64,000 bases of DNA, taken from positions 1,855,501 through 1,919,500 of the forward strand of contig NZ_CP048209.1 of the NCBI RefSeq assembly GCF_010119935.1. The letters run 5' to 3'. Below are positions 52,831 through 61,897 of the stretch, one piece after another. This DNA is from Paenibacillus lycopersici (GTDB lineage Bacteria; Bacillota; Bacilli; Paenibacillales; Paenibacillaceae). The translations under genes and the position numbers were made by a program. Each line of letters opens with the position of its first letter. The first letter of the stretch is position 1. The notes below the pieces were generated by a model, which was given only the letters and a program-made list of their open reading frames with translations, did no database searches and was not told where the DNA came from.

Positions 52831-54053
52831 AAATTTTATTTAAATTAAGAAGGTTTCACGGCGGCTCGGCATTATCTGCACTTGAATATGTAAAAGTGGT
52901 GAATAAACTCCAACATCAAGTGGTGGTCGTTGGCGAGTACTCACAATCACAAGATGACTTCTCGAAACTAGGTGTAACTACAATAGATCAAGCATTTTTT
53001 AAAAGGAATCCACTGGAAAACATCATTTTATTTATCTCTCTACTAAAAATTGTTTTAAATGAAAAGCCCGATTTATTTATAGCGGTCACTCAAGGTGAAT
53101 GTTATTACGCCCGTCTTATTAACTCTTTATTCCGCATTCCTGTGATTTATATAATACCCGGCGGAGAAATTCAAGATTTTTTCACGAAAATTATGAGGAA
53201 TGAAAAGAATATCATCGTATTTAGTGATGAAAATAAACAGCAGCTTTTAAAAAGTAGATTTAAAGAAGAATCAATAGAGACGATTACGAATAGAATGACA
53301 TTTGATTCAGATCCTAATATATACGGGTGCAACTATCAATTATCTAGTGCGGAACCAGTTCAATTGCTCCTGATTTCTCGTTTAGACTATGATAAAAAGA
53401 ATTCTATCTTTTTAGTGTTAAACTTAATTGAAAAAATAGTCGAACACATAGATGTTAACCTTACCATTATTGGTGACGGAGAATTAAGGAGTGAGGTAAG
53501 AGAATTTTCGGAAAAGATTAACTCGAAGTTCACACATCCTGTTATTTTCATAAAAGGTCATGTGACGAACGTGAAAGACTATATTCTTAATTCGCACATT
53601 GTTTTTGGAAAAGGCCGAAGCGTAGTTGAACCTATGTTTTATTCTAAAGTTAGCTTTGTTATTAGTGAATCGGGAACAATGTTCTGGTGCAGAGCTGAGA
53701 ATATTGAACAATTAAAGTCGACTAATTTTACGGGGCGAAATCTAAGCAATCCCACATCATATGATGAACTGTCTCAAGTAATTCTTTCAATTAAACAAAA
53801 TCATTTCGAATCGAGCTATTTAACTGGAATTTCGGAATATATTGGGAACCATTATGATGTGAAGCATGCAGAGGCTAGGATTGGGAAAATCATACATTCC
53901 ATAATGAGTCAACCGAAATCAGTTAATGCATTTTCATTATTATCGGGCATAATAAAAACTTTATTTCAATTACTAGCGATTAACGGTCGATTATTCATTC
54001 AATATCTAAAGAAGGTGAACTCCGTAGTAATACGTCAGAAGCAAATTGAATAA
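52827..54053 (+). CDS. Glycosyltransferase, GT4-like, last gene of the EPS locus
   Basis: A 408-residue GT-B protein. MKILFKLRRFHGGSALSALE opens it, PDLFIAVTQGECYYARLINS lies near residues 82-101, and the donor domain has LLLISRLDYDKKNSIFLVLN near 180-199, TIIGDGELRSEV near 213 and HIVFGKGRSVVEPMFYS near 257-273. The E-x7-E motif is less standard (GRSVVEPMF). Overlaps the flippase stop by four bases. No gene follows for 450 bp, and a terminator is present at 54234. Confidence 0.85.
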   Translation: MKILFKLRRFHGGSALSALEYVKVVNKLQHQVVVVGEYSQSQDDFSKLGVTTIDQAFFKRNPLENIILFISLLKIVLNEKPDLFIAVTQGECYYARLINSLFRIPVIYIIPGGEIQDFFTKIMRNEKNIIVFSDENKQQLLKSRFKEESIETITNRMTFDSDPNIYGCNYQLSSAEPVQLLLISRLDYDKKNSIFLVLNLIEKIVEHIDVNLTIIGDGELRSEVREFSEKINSKFTHPVIFIKGHVTNVKDYILNSHIVFGKGRSVVEPMFYSKVSFVISESGTMFWCRAENIEQLKSTNFTGRNLSNPTSYDELSQVILSIKQNHFESSYLTGISEYIGNHYDVKHAEARIGKIIHSIMSQPKSVNAFSLLSGIIKTLFQLLAINGRLFIQYLKKVNSVVIRQKQIE

Positions 54054-54233
54054 GTTGTCCTTAAGTACTATTGCGAGTACCCAATCTGAACCAATCACAG
54101 CAAGTGTTTCATATGCTTTTTCTGTAAACCCATCTGCACTATCATGTAATCATGTCAACGTTACTGTTCCGCGGGATGCGAACTCTGTTAGGGAGCTTCG
54201 CTATTGTATGTGTGTTTGATTCAAATTTATTGG

Positions 54234-54268
54234 CGTATCTCTCCTTGTTGCAGGAGGGATACGTTTTT
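54234..54268 (+). terminator. Terminator of the EPS operon
   Basis: CGTATCTCTCC pairs with GGAGGGATACG (one bulge or mismatch), followed by TTTTT. It lies 180 bp after the last glycosyltransferase. Confidence 0.82.
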
Positions 54269-54473
54269 CTGTCTCATCCCAAAAGCATGATTCCCACTCA
54301 TTCCTTAATCCAAAAACGAACATGATGGAGTAGCGCACTTCTGGTATCAATCCCCCTTATAGAAACCCTCATTCGATATAAGTCGATCACTCCAATCGAT
54401 CTATTTCTTTGAAAAACAAGCAATAAGCTTCTCCAAAAAACACGATACAAAACGGAAATTCTGTGATACAATT

Positions 54474-54488
54474 GCTACATATCGTATC
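54474..54488 (+). promoter_or_regulatory. GWTAC-N5-GTAWC-like dyad before the lasso cluster, copy i
   Basis: GCTAC-ATATC-GTATC, one mismatch, 19 bp before the sulfotransferase start. It suggests that the lasso cluster may share the regulator of the EPS locus. Confidence 0.5.
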
Positions 54489-54507
54489 TTTATAGGCGGG
54501 TGAGCAG

Positions 54508-55758
54508 ATGATATCACCGGATGGCACGAATCTCGTCTTCCTGCTGTGCACGCCGCGAAGCGGCAGCTCGCTGGTGACGACCATGCTCCAGAACCACTCT
54601 CACGTCTTCGCGACGCAGGAGATGTGGTTCCTGATGGGCTTGCAGGATATGAAGCTGGCCCCTCCTCGTCCTTACGGGGGCACGGGAATCATCCGGCGAT
54701 TCTATAACGGCATCGTCCCCGAACAGACGTACGAGCAAGCCTGCCGTGCGTTTGCCTTGCAGATCTACAACGGGCTGCTGCGGAGCGGGGATGCCCGGCT
54801 GGTGGTCGACAAATCGCCGAGATACTATTGCATCCTGGAGTTTCTCGACCGATTGTTCCCGCAGGCGAAACGGATCTGGCTCATTCGCAATCCCTTGGCG
54901 GTGATTGCTTCCTATAAGAAGGTTTACGGCAGTAAGGGCGGGGCGGACGGTTTTCATATCGGCGCGGATCCGGCGAGCCAGACGTTCAATATGAAGATGA
55001 CCGACGTCACGGTCGGGCTGTTCCGATACCATCGGTATTTCTCGGCCGAACACGCTTCGACGTATAAGCTCTATTACGAGCGGCTTGTCGACGCGCCGAG
55101 AGAAGAGCTGGAACGATTGTGCGCTTTCATCGGCATCGCCTACGAAGAAGGCATCGAGAGGTATGGCGATTACGCCGATACGGGCAAATCGGATTTGTAC
55201 TACAGCATGGGGGTCGGCGATCCGTTCCTGTCCGATCATCGGGAGGCGCATCGCGACTCGGTCGACAGCTGGAAGACGGTGCTGGATAAGAATGAAATCG
55301 AACATAGCTGCAGGCTGCTCGGCGCTGCAATCTTCCGTGAGCTTGGGTACGGCAAGGAACTGGATGAGGCGGAAAGGATTACCGGCATCAAATTCGAAGA
55401 TGGGCCGGATACGGATCATCTGAACCGGAGAACGAAGCAGCTCGTGGATGCGACGGGGCTGCAATGGATCGACGCGTATCAATGTCGGACAGACGACGCT
55501 GCCATCAGGGAGGAAGCGACGGCGGCCGGCGAGCCCGCCATGGATCAAGCGCACAGCGAGGCGCTTCGCCTGCGGATGGCGCTTCGAACATTGGAGCAGC
55601 GGCTGGCGGGAAGCTATAACGCCCAGCAGCAGCTTCGAACGGAACTGCATGCGTATCGCAGCAAGATCGCCCGGCTGAAGGCGATCGTCCCGTTCGGCAG
55701 ACGACTCAGCAAATGGATGAATCACTATATCTCTTCGTCGTCCGGGGTGAAGCGATGA
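54508..55758 (+). CDS. PAPS-type sulfotransferase, first gene of the lasso peptide cluster
   Basis: A 416-residue protein. The 5'-phosphosulfate loop is CTPRSGSSLVTTML (residues 14-27), and the 3'-phosphate region VIASYKKVYGS near 131-141 with the preceding RIWLIRNPLA fits the sulfotransferase family. YKLYYERLVDAPREELERLC near 185-204 is also typical. A C-terminal extension of about 90 residues is helical and coiled-coil-like. Its stop overlaps the cyclase start (ATGA at 55755), so it is made with the lasso machinery and probably adds sulfate to the peptide. A polysaccharide target cannot be excluded. Confidence 0.85.
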   Translation: MISPDGTNLVFLLCTPRSGSSLVTTMLQNHSHVFATQEMWFLMGLQDMKLAPPRPYGGTGIIRRFYNGIVPEQTYEQACRAFALQIYNGLLRSGDARLVVDKSPRYYCILEFLDRLFPQAKRIWLIRNPLAVIASYKKVYGSKGGADGFHIGADPASQTFNMKMTDVTVGLFRYHRYFSAEHASTYKLYYERLVDAPREELERLCAFIGIAYEEGIERYGDYADTGKSDLYYSMGVGDPFLSDHREAHRDSVDSWKTVLDKNEIEHSCRLLGAAIFRELGYGKELDEAERITGIKFEDGPDTDHLNRRTKQLVDATGLQWIDAYQCRTDDAAIREEATAAGEPAMDQAHSEALRLRMALRTLEQRLAGSYNAQQQLRTELHAYRSKIARLKAIVPFGRRLSKWMNHYISSSSGVKR

Positions 55759-57692
55759 GCGCGCTGGCAGGCGTAATCGGCTATGATGCGGACCTGGATG
55801 CCTATCCGTTAGGGCATATTCTCATGCGAGGCCTGGAGAAGTTTCCGGCCGACGACGTTCAAACCTGGCAGGATCGCTCATTGTTCCTTGGCTGTCATGC
55901 ACAATGGATCACGCCCGAGTCCATCAATGAGCCTATGCCGCGGTATGAGGAGGGTTATCAATTGCTGCTGGCGGCCGACGCCATCCTCGATAACCGGGAG
56001 GAACTGTTCGACCGGCTGCACATTGCGGTCTCCGAGCGCTCGTCCATGACGGACGGCGCGCTGATCCTCCACGCCTACCGGCAATGGGGCACGGCTTCGC
56101 CCAAGTATCTGGCCGGCGACTTTGCCTACGTCATCTGGGATCAGCGGCAGCGGCTATTGTTCGGCGCCAGGGATCTCTTCGGCAATCGCACGCTCTACTA
56201 TCATCAGCATGACGATTATTTCGCGCTCTGTTCAACGATATCGCCGCTGCTGGCTTTGCCTGGCGCACGGAAGAAACTGCATGAGCCATGGCTTGCCGAT
56301 TACTTGGCGATTCCGGATATGTACGATTCATTCGATCTGGCGGCGACGGCTTATGCGGGTATCCGTCAGCTGCCGCCCGGCTGTACATTCACGCTTCAGG
56401 GCCGGAAGTTCAGCCACCAGTCCTATGGCAGCATCATTCCGGAGCAGGAGCTAAGCTTCAAATCGGACGGCGAATATGAGGAAGCGTTCCGTAATATATT
56501 GGATTTGGCGGTCCGGGCAAGACTTCGTTCACGCCATCGGATCGCGGCTACGTTAAGCGGCGGACTGGATTCGGGAACGGTGGCCAGCTTCGCGGCGAAG
56601 GCGCTGCGGGAGCAGCGCAAGCCGCTGTATACATACAGCAGCGTGCCCGTGGAGGACTTCCAGGACTGGACGGGACGAAGCATGCTGGCGAACGAAACGC
56701 CATACATAGCGTCTACGGTAGCGTTCTTGGGGAATATCGAGAGCAAGCTCATGGATTTCGCGGGGCTCAACTCGTTGACGGAGGTCGACGATTGGCTTGA
56801 AATTCTGGAAACGCCTTATAAGTACGTAGAGAATTCCTTCTGGATCAGAGGGGTCTACGAGCAAGCGGCCAGAGACGGCGCGGGCATCCTGCTTACCGGA
56901 GCGAAGGGCAACCATTCGATCTCCTGGGGACCCGCTATCGGATACTATGCTTACATGCTGCGCAATTGGAAGGTGAAGGGATTATACGAGGAGCTCCGCT
57001 CGTATAGCCGCATAAGAGGCATCGGCCGGAGGAGGCTGCTTTCGCTTATCGCCAAGCGGGCTTACGGCGCGGGGGCGTTCGGCCTTCGAAGCCGTAAGCC
57101 GAGGCTGTCGGAGCTGATCGCTCCCGCCTTCGCGCAGGACATGCGCATGATGGAACGGCTTATGCCGCACAAGCTCAACTTGAACGGCGCGTACCTGTCG
57201 AACGCGATGGATGCCCGTATCCGCCACTTCGAGAACGGCGCGATTGCCAATACGTTCGGCAGCAAAGCGATGAAGCTGTCCTTGCGGTATAAAGTGTGGG
57301 AGCGGGATCCGACAAGCGACATCAGGGTCGTCCGATTCTGCTTGTCCGTACCCGCGGAACAGTACGTCCGGAACGGTCAAGACCGCGCGCTGGTCAGACG
57401 GTCCATGCAAGGCCTGCTGCCGGACGATATCCGCTTGAATCACAAAGTAAGAGGCATCCAAGGCGCGGATTGGGTCCATCGGCTGCGTCATCAATGGGCG
57501 GAATTGACGGAGGAAGTGTTGGCCATGTGCAAGCAGCCGGCCATCGCGCATTACTTGAATGCCGCCCGGATCCGGCAGGCTTGCAATCGCGTAGGCCAAG
57601 CGCCGAATGCCGACCAGGCTTTCAACGGGGAGACGCGGTTAATCATGCAAAGTCTAGTCACCGGCCGATTTATTCAGCAGTTCCACGCTTGA
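55755..57692 (+). CDS. Lasso peptide macrolactam synthetase (asparagine synthetase-like, C protein)
   Basis: A 645-residue asparagine synthetase homologue. The N-terminal glutaminase-like part starts MSALAG and lacks Cys2, as lasso cyclases do. LFGARDLFGNRTLYYH lies near residues 135-150. The ATP site is TLSGGLDSGTVASFAAKA near 265-282, and SLRYKVWERDPTSDIRVVRF near 515 is conserved in the paeninodin-type group. It adenylates the acidic side chain of the core and closes the ring onto the new N-terminus. The precursor gene lies 20 bp downstream. Confidence 0.93.
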   Translation: MSALAGVIGYDADLDAYPLGHILMRGLEKFPADDVQTWQDRSLFLGCHAQWITPESINEPMPRYEEGYQLLLAADAILDNREELFDRLHIAVSERSSMTDGALILHAYRQWGTASPKYLAGDFAYVIWDQRQRLLFGARDLFGNRTLYYHQHDDYFALCSTISPLLALPGARKKLHEPWLADYLAIPDMYDSFDLAATAYAGIRQLPPGCTFTLQGRKFSHQSYGSIIPEQELSFKSDGEYEEAFRNILDLAVRARLRSRHRIAATLSGGLDSGTVASFAAKALREQRKPLYTYSSVPVEDFQDWTGRSMLANETPYIASTVAFLGNIESKLMDFAGLNSLTEVDDWLEILETPYKYVENSFWIRGVYEQAARDGAGILLTGAKGNHSISWGPAIGYYAYMLRNWKVKGLYEELRSYSRIRGIGRRRLLSLIAKRAYGAGAFGLRSRKPRLSELIAPAFAQDMRMMERLMPHKLNLNGAYLSNAMDARIRHFENGAIANTFGSKAMKLSLRYKVWERDPTSDIRVVRFCLSVPAEQYVRNGQDRALVRRSMQGLLPDDIRLNHKVRGIQGADWVHRLRHQWAELTEEVLAMCKQPAIAHYLNAARIRQACNRVGQAPNADQAFNGETRLIMQSLVTGRFIQQFHA

Positions 57693-57712
57693 GTGGAAAG
57701 GAGGTGATGTCT

Positions 57713-57898
57713 ATGGCGAAGAAATCCTGGCAGCAGCCGGCACTGGAGGTGTTGGATGTTCGCATGACAATGGCCGGTCTAGGCAGCAAGTACGTCGATT
57801 ACGTGACGGCGGATGATTACGTCGACGATCCAAGCGAGCCGAAGAGCGTGCTTTCGTTCTTCGGAGGCGGCAGCGGCGGCGGGCCTTCTGCGTCATAA
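57713..57898 (+). CDS. Paeninodin-type lasso peptide precursor with long core
   Basis: A 61-residue precursor preceded by GAAAGGAGGTGATG. The leader MAKKSWQQPALEVLDVRMTM has the conserved WQxPxLEVLDV motif and Thr at position -2. The predicted core begins AGLGSKYVD, so Asp9 can form a nine-residue ring with Ala1. The core is 41 residues, far longer than the usual 15-26, and ends in a Gly-rich tail (GGGSGGGPSAS) with a C-terminal Ser, the residue phosphorylated in paeninodin. Tyr7, Tyr10 and Tyr15 are near Asp residues (DDYVDD), which suits sulfation. Ring position is predicted. Confidence 0.88.
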   Translation: MAKKSWQQPALEVLDVRMTMAGLGSKYVDYVTADDYVDDPSEPKSVLSFFGGGSGGGPSAS

Positions 57899-57925
57899 TA
57901 GCAATCTTACTTAAGTCGGTCGGGG

Positions 57926-57953
57926 CCCTTATACCATCCATGATGGATAAGGG
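57926..57953 (+). terminator. Hairpin between precursor and downstream genes (attenuator)
   Basis: CCCTTAT (57926-57932) pairs with ATAAGGG (57947-57953), with an inner CATC/GATG pair. No long T-run. Such a hairpin would let the precursor be made in excess over the processing genes. Confidence 0.6.
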
Positions 57954-57979
57954 TCATCCGAACTCCACCAGGGGGATAG

Positions 57980-58921
57980 ATGATGGTACAAACGATGAAC
58001 CGATTGCACTATTGGGCATTTGGCATGCATATCACGAGCGAGATTGCCTTACCCGAACTCGTGGCGACGCAATTCGTCGAATCGCAAACGGATATTGAAG
58101 TGGTTATCGGCGAGTTGACCGATAGATGGGAGCAAGCCGTCAAATATCAAGGCTACTATGGTATGTTCGACGACTGCGTATTGATGTACATACCGGGAGC
58201 GGCAATATTCGAAGTCGACCGAGGACGTCGTATTACGGTTCATCCGTTCCATAACGATAGTTTCGATCTCATTCGTCTCTATATATTAGGCACTTGCATG
58301 GGCTTGCTGCTGATGAGGAGAGGGCTCATTCCTTTGCACGGAAGCGCCATCGTCGTTCATGGCCGAGCATACGCGTTCGTCGGCGAATCGGGGGCGGGCA
58401 AGTCGACGCTGGCTGCCGCGCTCATCCATCGCGGCTATCGTCTATTGAGCGACGATGTGATCCCGCTCAAGAATACGGATGGCGGTTCGATCATCGTTCC
58501 GGCCTATCCGCAGCAGAAATTATGGCAGGCCAGTCTGGATGGCCTCGGCATGGACGGCAGCTATCAGCCGCTGTACGACCGGCAGACGAAATTCGCGGTT
58601 CCCGTCGTGGATTGCTTTCATGACGAAGAGATTCGGCTGGCCGGCGTTTTCGAGCTGGCGAAGACGGCTGACGAGCGGGTGACCGTGTCGGAGATTACCG
58701 GATTAGCGCGTATCCATACGTTAATGATTCACACGTACCGGGGGAGTCTTGTGCCGCTTCTCAAGCGGGAACAGTGGCATTTCTCCTCTTGCGCGAAACT
58801 GGCTGAATCGCCTTCTATGTATCGCATCCGCCGTCCGGAGCATGCGTTTACGGTCAACGATATCGTGGATCAAGTATTAGAAACCATTACGAGGAGCGAG
58901 CAGTCCAATGATGAACGGTAG
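57980..58921 (+). CDS. HPr kinase-like protein, lasso peptide kinase (PadeK type)
   Basis: A 313-residue protein with an HPr-kinase-type ATP domain: LHGSAIVVHGRAYAFVGESG then AGKSTLAAALIHRG near residues 118-150 (Walker A GESGAGKST) and YRLLSDDVIPL near 153. Paeninodin-type clusters encode such a kinase, which phosphorylates the C-terminal Ser of the precursor. The precursor here ends in Ser, which fits. GGGGGAT precedes ATG 57980. Its end overlaps the next gene by 14 bp. Confidence 0.9.
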   Translation: MMVQTMNRLHYWAFGMHITSEIALPELVATQFVESQTDIEVVIGELTDRWEQAVKYQGYYGMFDDCVLMYIPGAAIFEVDRGRRITVHPFHNDSFDLIRLYILGTCMGLLLMRRGLIPLHGSAIVVHGRAYAFVGESGAGKSTLAAALIHRGYRLLSDDVIPLKNTDGGSIIVPAYPQQKLWQASLDGLGMDGSYQPLYDRQTKFAVPVVDCFHDEEIRLAGVFELAKTADERVTVSEITGLARIHTLMIHTYRGSLVPLLKREQWHFSSCAKLAESPSMYRIRRPEHAFTVNDIVDQVLETITRSEQSNDER

Positions 58922-59195
58922 AATTGATGATGAGCGGGCAATCGGCAGAGCGGAAGGGAATTTGGCCAGCAAGATGGACGGCGATACGGTCATGATGAGC
59001 ATCGCGAACGGCAAGTACTATAATTTGGGCCAAGTCGGCGGACGGATATGGGAGCTGATCGAGCAGCCGCTAACGATCGGCGAGATCGTCGGCGCGCTGA
59101 CGGAGGAGTATGAGATCGACGCGGCATTATGCGAGCTGCAGGTCCGGACGTTTCTGGCTAACCTCGCGGAGGAAGGCCTTGTCGTAAACGGATAA
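58908..59195 (+). CDS. Lasso peptide B1 protein (PqqD-like leader-binding RRE)
   Basis: A 95-residue PqqD-family protein. Core motif MMSIANGKYYNLGQVGGRIW near residues 28-47 and the helical end (ELIEQPLTIGEIVGALTEEY) match the RiPP recognition element. It binds the leader peptide and presents the precursor to B2 and the cyclase. The start overlaps the kinase gene; ATG 58908 and 58911 are both possible. Confidence 0.93.
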   Translation: MMNGRIDDERAIGRAEGNLASKMDGDTVMMSIANGKYYNLGQVGGRIWELIEQPLTIGEIVGALTEEYEIDAALCELQVRTFLANLAEEGLVVNG

Positions 59196-59235
59196 CGGCC
59201 GATGACGGCCGACTGTACAGAAGGCGGGGAGCGAG

Positions 59236-59721
59236 TTGAGAGGCAAAATCAAACTTTTCATGAAGATGAATCGCCAAATGAAATGGCTGATCGTCGAAGC
59301 GGTATTCTGCTTGGGCTGGGCGCGTCTGCTCAAGGCGATGCCGTTCTCGAAAGTCGTCAGACACCTGGATTTGCAGCCGCATGAAACGACGTATGCCTAT
59401 AACGAGGCGGATGAAGCGGTGATGCGCCGGATTTCCAACGCGCTCCATCTCGTCAGCCGACATACCTGGTGGGAGAGCAAGTGCCTGGTCAGGGGGCTTG
59501 CGGCCATGAACATGCTTGCGCGGCGCGGCATCGAAAGCACGCTGTACCTGGGCACCGCCAAGGACGGCGATGGCAGGCTGATTGCCCATGCATGGGTGAG
59601 AAGCGGACGAATCTATGTCACGGGCGCAGCGGAAATCCCGCAGTTCACGATGATTCGCTTATTTGGGAAGAACGCCGCCGGGTCTCGTTCGAACGGGGGC
59701 GCGCTGTCCCGATCACGGTAG
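59236..59721 (+). CDS. Lasso peptide B2 protein (transglutaminase-like leader peptidase)
   Basis: A 161-residue protein with the Cys-His-Asp protease fold: catalytic Cys in ESKCLVRGLAAMNMLARRGI near residues 75-94, His in LIAHAWVRSG near 117-126 and the Asp/Gly region after it. It cuts the leader after Thr-Met so that the cyclase can close the ring. The N-terminal helix (WLIVEAVFCLGWARLLKAM) is common in B2. Start TTG 59236 with GGGGAG upstream. Confidence 0.92.
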   Translation: MRGKIKLFMKMNRQMKWLIVEAVFCLGWARLLKAMPFSKVVRHLDLQPHETTYAYNEADEAVMRRISNALHLVSRHTWWESKCLVRGLAAMNMLARRGIESTLYLGTAKDGDGRLIAHAWVRSGRIYVTGAAEIPQFTMIRLFGKNAAGSRSNGGALSRSR

Positions 59722-59732
59722 GAGGCTCCGCG

Positions 59733-61544
59733 TTGAAACAATTATTCGTTTATCTGCGCAAACTGCATGAACTGGAAGGCATACGGCTGTACTGGAATCT
59801 GCTCAACATGATGCTGATCAGCGTCATGGACGGAATCGGCCTGTATTTGCTCGTTCCGATCATGGGCATTGTCGGCATCGTGAATATGAACACGTCCAAG
59901 ATTCCATACATCTCCGAGGTATCCCGGACGATGAAGCAGCTGCCGGAGCAGTGGGTGCTGCCGCTGGTCTTGAGCGTCTATCTCGCTGTCGTGATCGGGC
60001 AAGCGATTCTCAAACGAAGACAGACGATCCAGAACATCGCGATCCAGCAGCGCTTCATGAAATACCTTCGCATGGATACCTATCGGACGATCATGGAAGC
60101 CAACTGGCTGTTCTTCATCCATCGCCGAAAATCGGATTTCAGCGCGCTTCTCACCTCCGAGCTCGCAAGGGTCAATCAAGGGACGACGCAGACGTTGACG
60201 CTCATTACCTCGCTCACCTTTACGTTCATTCAGATCGGATTCGCTTTGCTTCTGTCATGGCCGCTGACGCTGATCGTGCTGGGCTGCGGGCTTGGCTTCA
60301 CGTATTTCTCCCGCCACTTCGTCCGCAATGCGAAGGCGCTCGGCGACAGCACGACCGAGCTGCACATGGATTATTTGGCAGGCGTCAACGAGCAGTTCAA
60401 CGGCATCAAGGATATTAAGAGCAACGCATTGGAATATTCGCATTTGGCCTGGTTCAAGACGATATGCAGGCAAATCGAGCGCAATCTGGTCAATTTGTCC
60501 GCGCTGCAAGCGACGAGCCAGCTTCGTTACGGCATCGCATCATCGGTCATGATCGTTACGTTCGTCTATCTGTCCGTCGACGTGCTTCACGTGTCAGCGG
60601 GGCAGCTGATGCTGATTATTATGATTTTCGGCCGCTTGTGGCCGCGGTTCTCCTCGCTTCAAGGGACGATCGAACAGATCGCGACGTCCATTCCCGCATT
60701 CGCCAAATTATTCGAGATCAAGACGGCCTGCTTGCAAGCGAGAGATGCCTGGAGCCAGATGGCTTCCGACAAGCCGGATGCGATGACGATTCGCGACAGC
60801 ATCGAATTCCGGAACGTCTCCTTCCGCTACGACAAGGATAGCGCGCTTACGATTCGCGGGGTTTCCCTGTCGATCCCGGCGAACAGCATGGCTGCGATCG
60901 TCGGCAAATCCGGAGCCGGCAAGAGCACGCTCGTCGATCTCCTGATCGGTCTGCTGACGCCGGAGCAGGGGGGCGTCTTCATCGATGGCCGGTCGCTCGA
61001 TGAACGCAGCATAGCCGGATTCCGCCAATCCGTCAGCTATGTCTCGCAGGAGCCGTTTCTGTTCAATGCCAGCATTCGCGATAATATGCAGCTGGTGCAG
61101 CCGAACGTAAGCGAGAGCCAAATCTGGCAGGCGCTTCATCTGGCTGCCTCCTATGATTTTGTCAGCAAGCTTCCGAATGGACTCGATACGGTCGTCGGCG
61201 ACCGCGGGGTACGCTTGTCCGGCGGCGAACGGCAGCGCATCGTGCTTGCGAGGGCGATACTGCGGAACCCTTCCGTGCTCATTCTGGATGAGGCCACCAG
61301 CGCACTCGATAACGAGAACGAAGCGATTATCCAGACGGCGCTCGAGCGGCTGAAGGGCAATATGACGATCGTCGTCATCGCGCACCGTCTCTCGACGATT
61401 CGCAACGCCGATCAAGTGATCGTGCTGGAGAACGGGGAAGTCATTCAGCAGGGCGCATACGCCCAGCTGGCTGCAGAGACGAAAGGAACTTTCGGGAAGC
61501 TGCTCGCCTTCCAGGAGCCGGCCACGCGTACGGGCATGAATTAA
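59733..61544 (+). CDS. Lasso peptide ABC exporter (D protein)
   Basis: A 603-residue half-transporter: six membrane helices (about residues 20-320) then an ATPase domain with Walker A VGKSGAGKSTLVD near 390-402, Q-loop SYVSQEPFLF near 436-445, signature VRLSGGERQRIVLARAI near 490-506, Walker B VLILDEATSALDNEN near 513-527 and the H-loop VIAHRLST. It exports the mature lasso peptide and may give self-protection. TAGGAGG lies seven bases before TTG 59733. Confidence 0.93.
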   Translation: MKQLFVYLRKLHELEGIRLYWNLLNMMLISVMDGIGLYLLVPIMGIVGIVNMNTSKIPYISEVSRTMKQLPEQWVLPLVLSVYLAVVIGQAILKRRQTIQNIAIQQRFMKYLRMDTYRTIMEANWLFFIHRRKSDFSALLTSELARVNQGTTQTLTLITSLTFTFIQIGFALLLSWPLTLIVLGCGLGFTYFSRHFVRNAKALGDSTTELHMDYLAGVNEQFNGIKDIKSNALEYSHLAWFKTICRQIERNLVNLSALQATSQLRYGIASSVMIVTFVYLSVDVLHVSAGQLMLIIMIFGRLWPRFSSLQGTIEQIATSIPAFAKLFEIKTACLQARDAWSQMASDKPDAMTIRDSIEFRNVSFRYDKDSALTIRGVSLSIPANSMAAIVGKSGAGKSTLVDLLIGLLTPEQGGVFIDGRSLDERSIAGFRQSVSYVSQEPFLFNASIRDNMQLVQPNVSESQIWQALHLAASYDFVSKLPNGLDTVVGDRGVRLSGGERQRIVLARAILRNPSVLILDEATSALDNENEAIIQTALERLKGNMTIVVIAHRLSTIRNADQVIVLENGEVIQQGAYAQLAAETKGTFGKLLAFQEPATRTGMN

Positions 61545-61897
61545 CGATCGGGGCGGCGCGGCAGCGTGAAATGGCCTGGTGGGCCTAAAGACATAACGCT
61601 GCGATGCGCATGATCATGCGCATCAGACAATACCCTTCGTTTTACAAAAAACATCATAACGCAACAGGATATGGCGTGATATTCTACCTGGAATCATCCA
61701 TTTTTTTCATGCAATATAGGGCTTTAATCGCTATTCCAACCCGAAAACTGCTGGTATGCTGGTATAGGATTACATAATCTAGCATTAATACCAATAAGGG
61801 GGTTTTGTACAATCGAGGCGGTTGAATAGCCATGAACGGAATAGCGACTAAAGATGCGATGGGTACAGGGTGAGAACGAGGAGATGGAGGAGATTGA
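61545..61897. other. Spacer after the lasso exporter, with a 22-bp palindrome
   Basis: A perfect palindrome GATGCGCATGA/TCATGCGCATC lies at 61603-61624, without a T-run. The rest holds no gene. The ribosome binding site GGAGGAG at about 61882 serves the next gene. A promoter for it was not clearly placed. Confidence 0.6.

Larger units (their letters stand above)
54054..54507. other. Spacer between the EPS locus and the lasso peptide cluster
   Basis: Holds the terminator at 54234-54268 and the operator-like copy at 54474-54488. GATAC half-sites also occur at 54444 and 54465. No gene was recognised. GC content changes from AT-rich to GC-rich at its right end. Confidence 0.6.
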
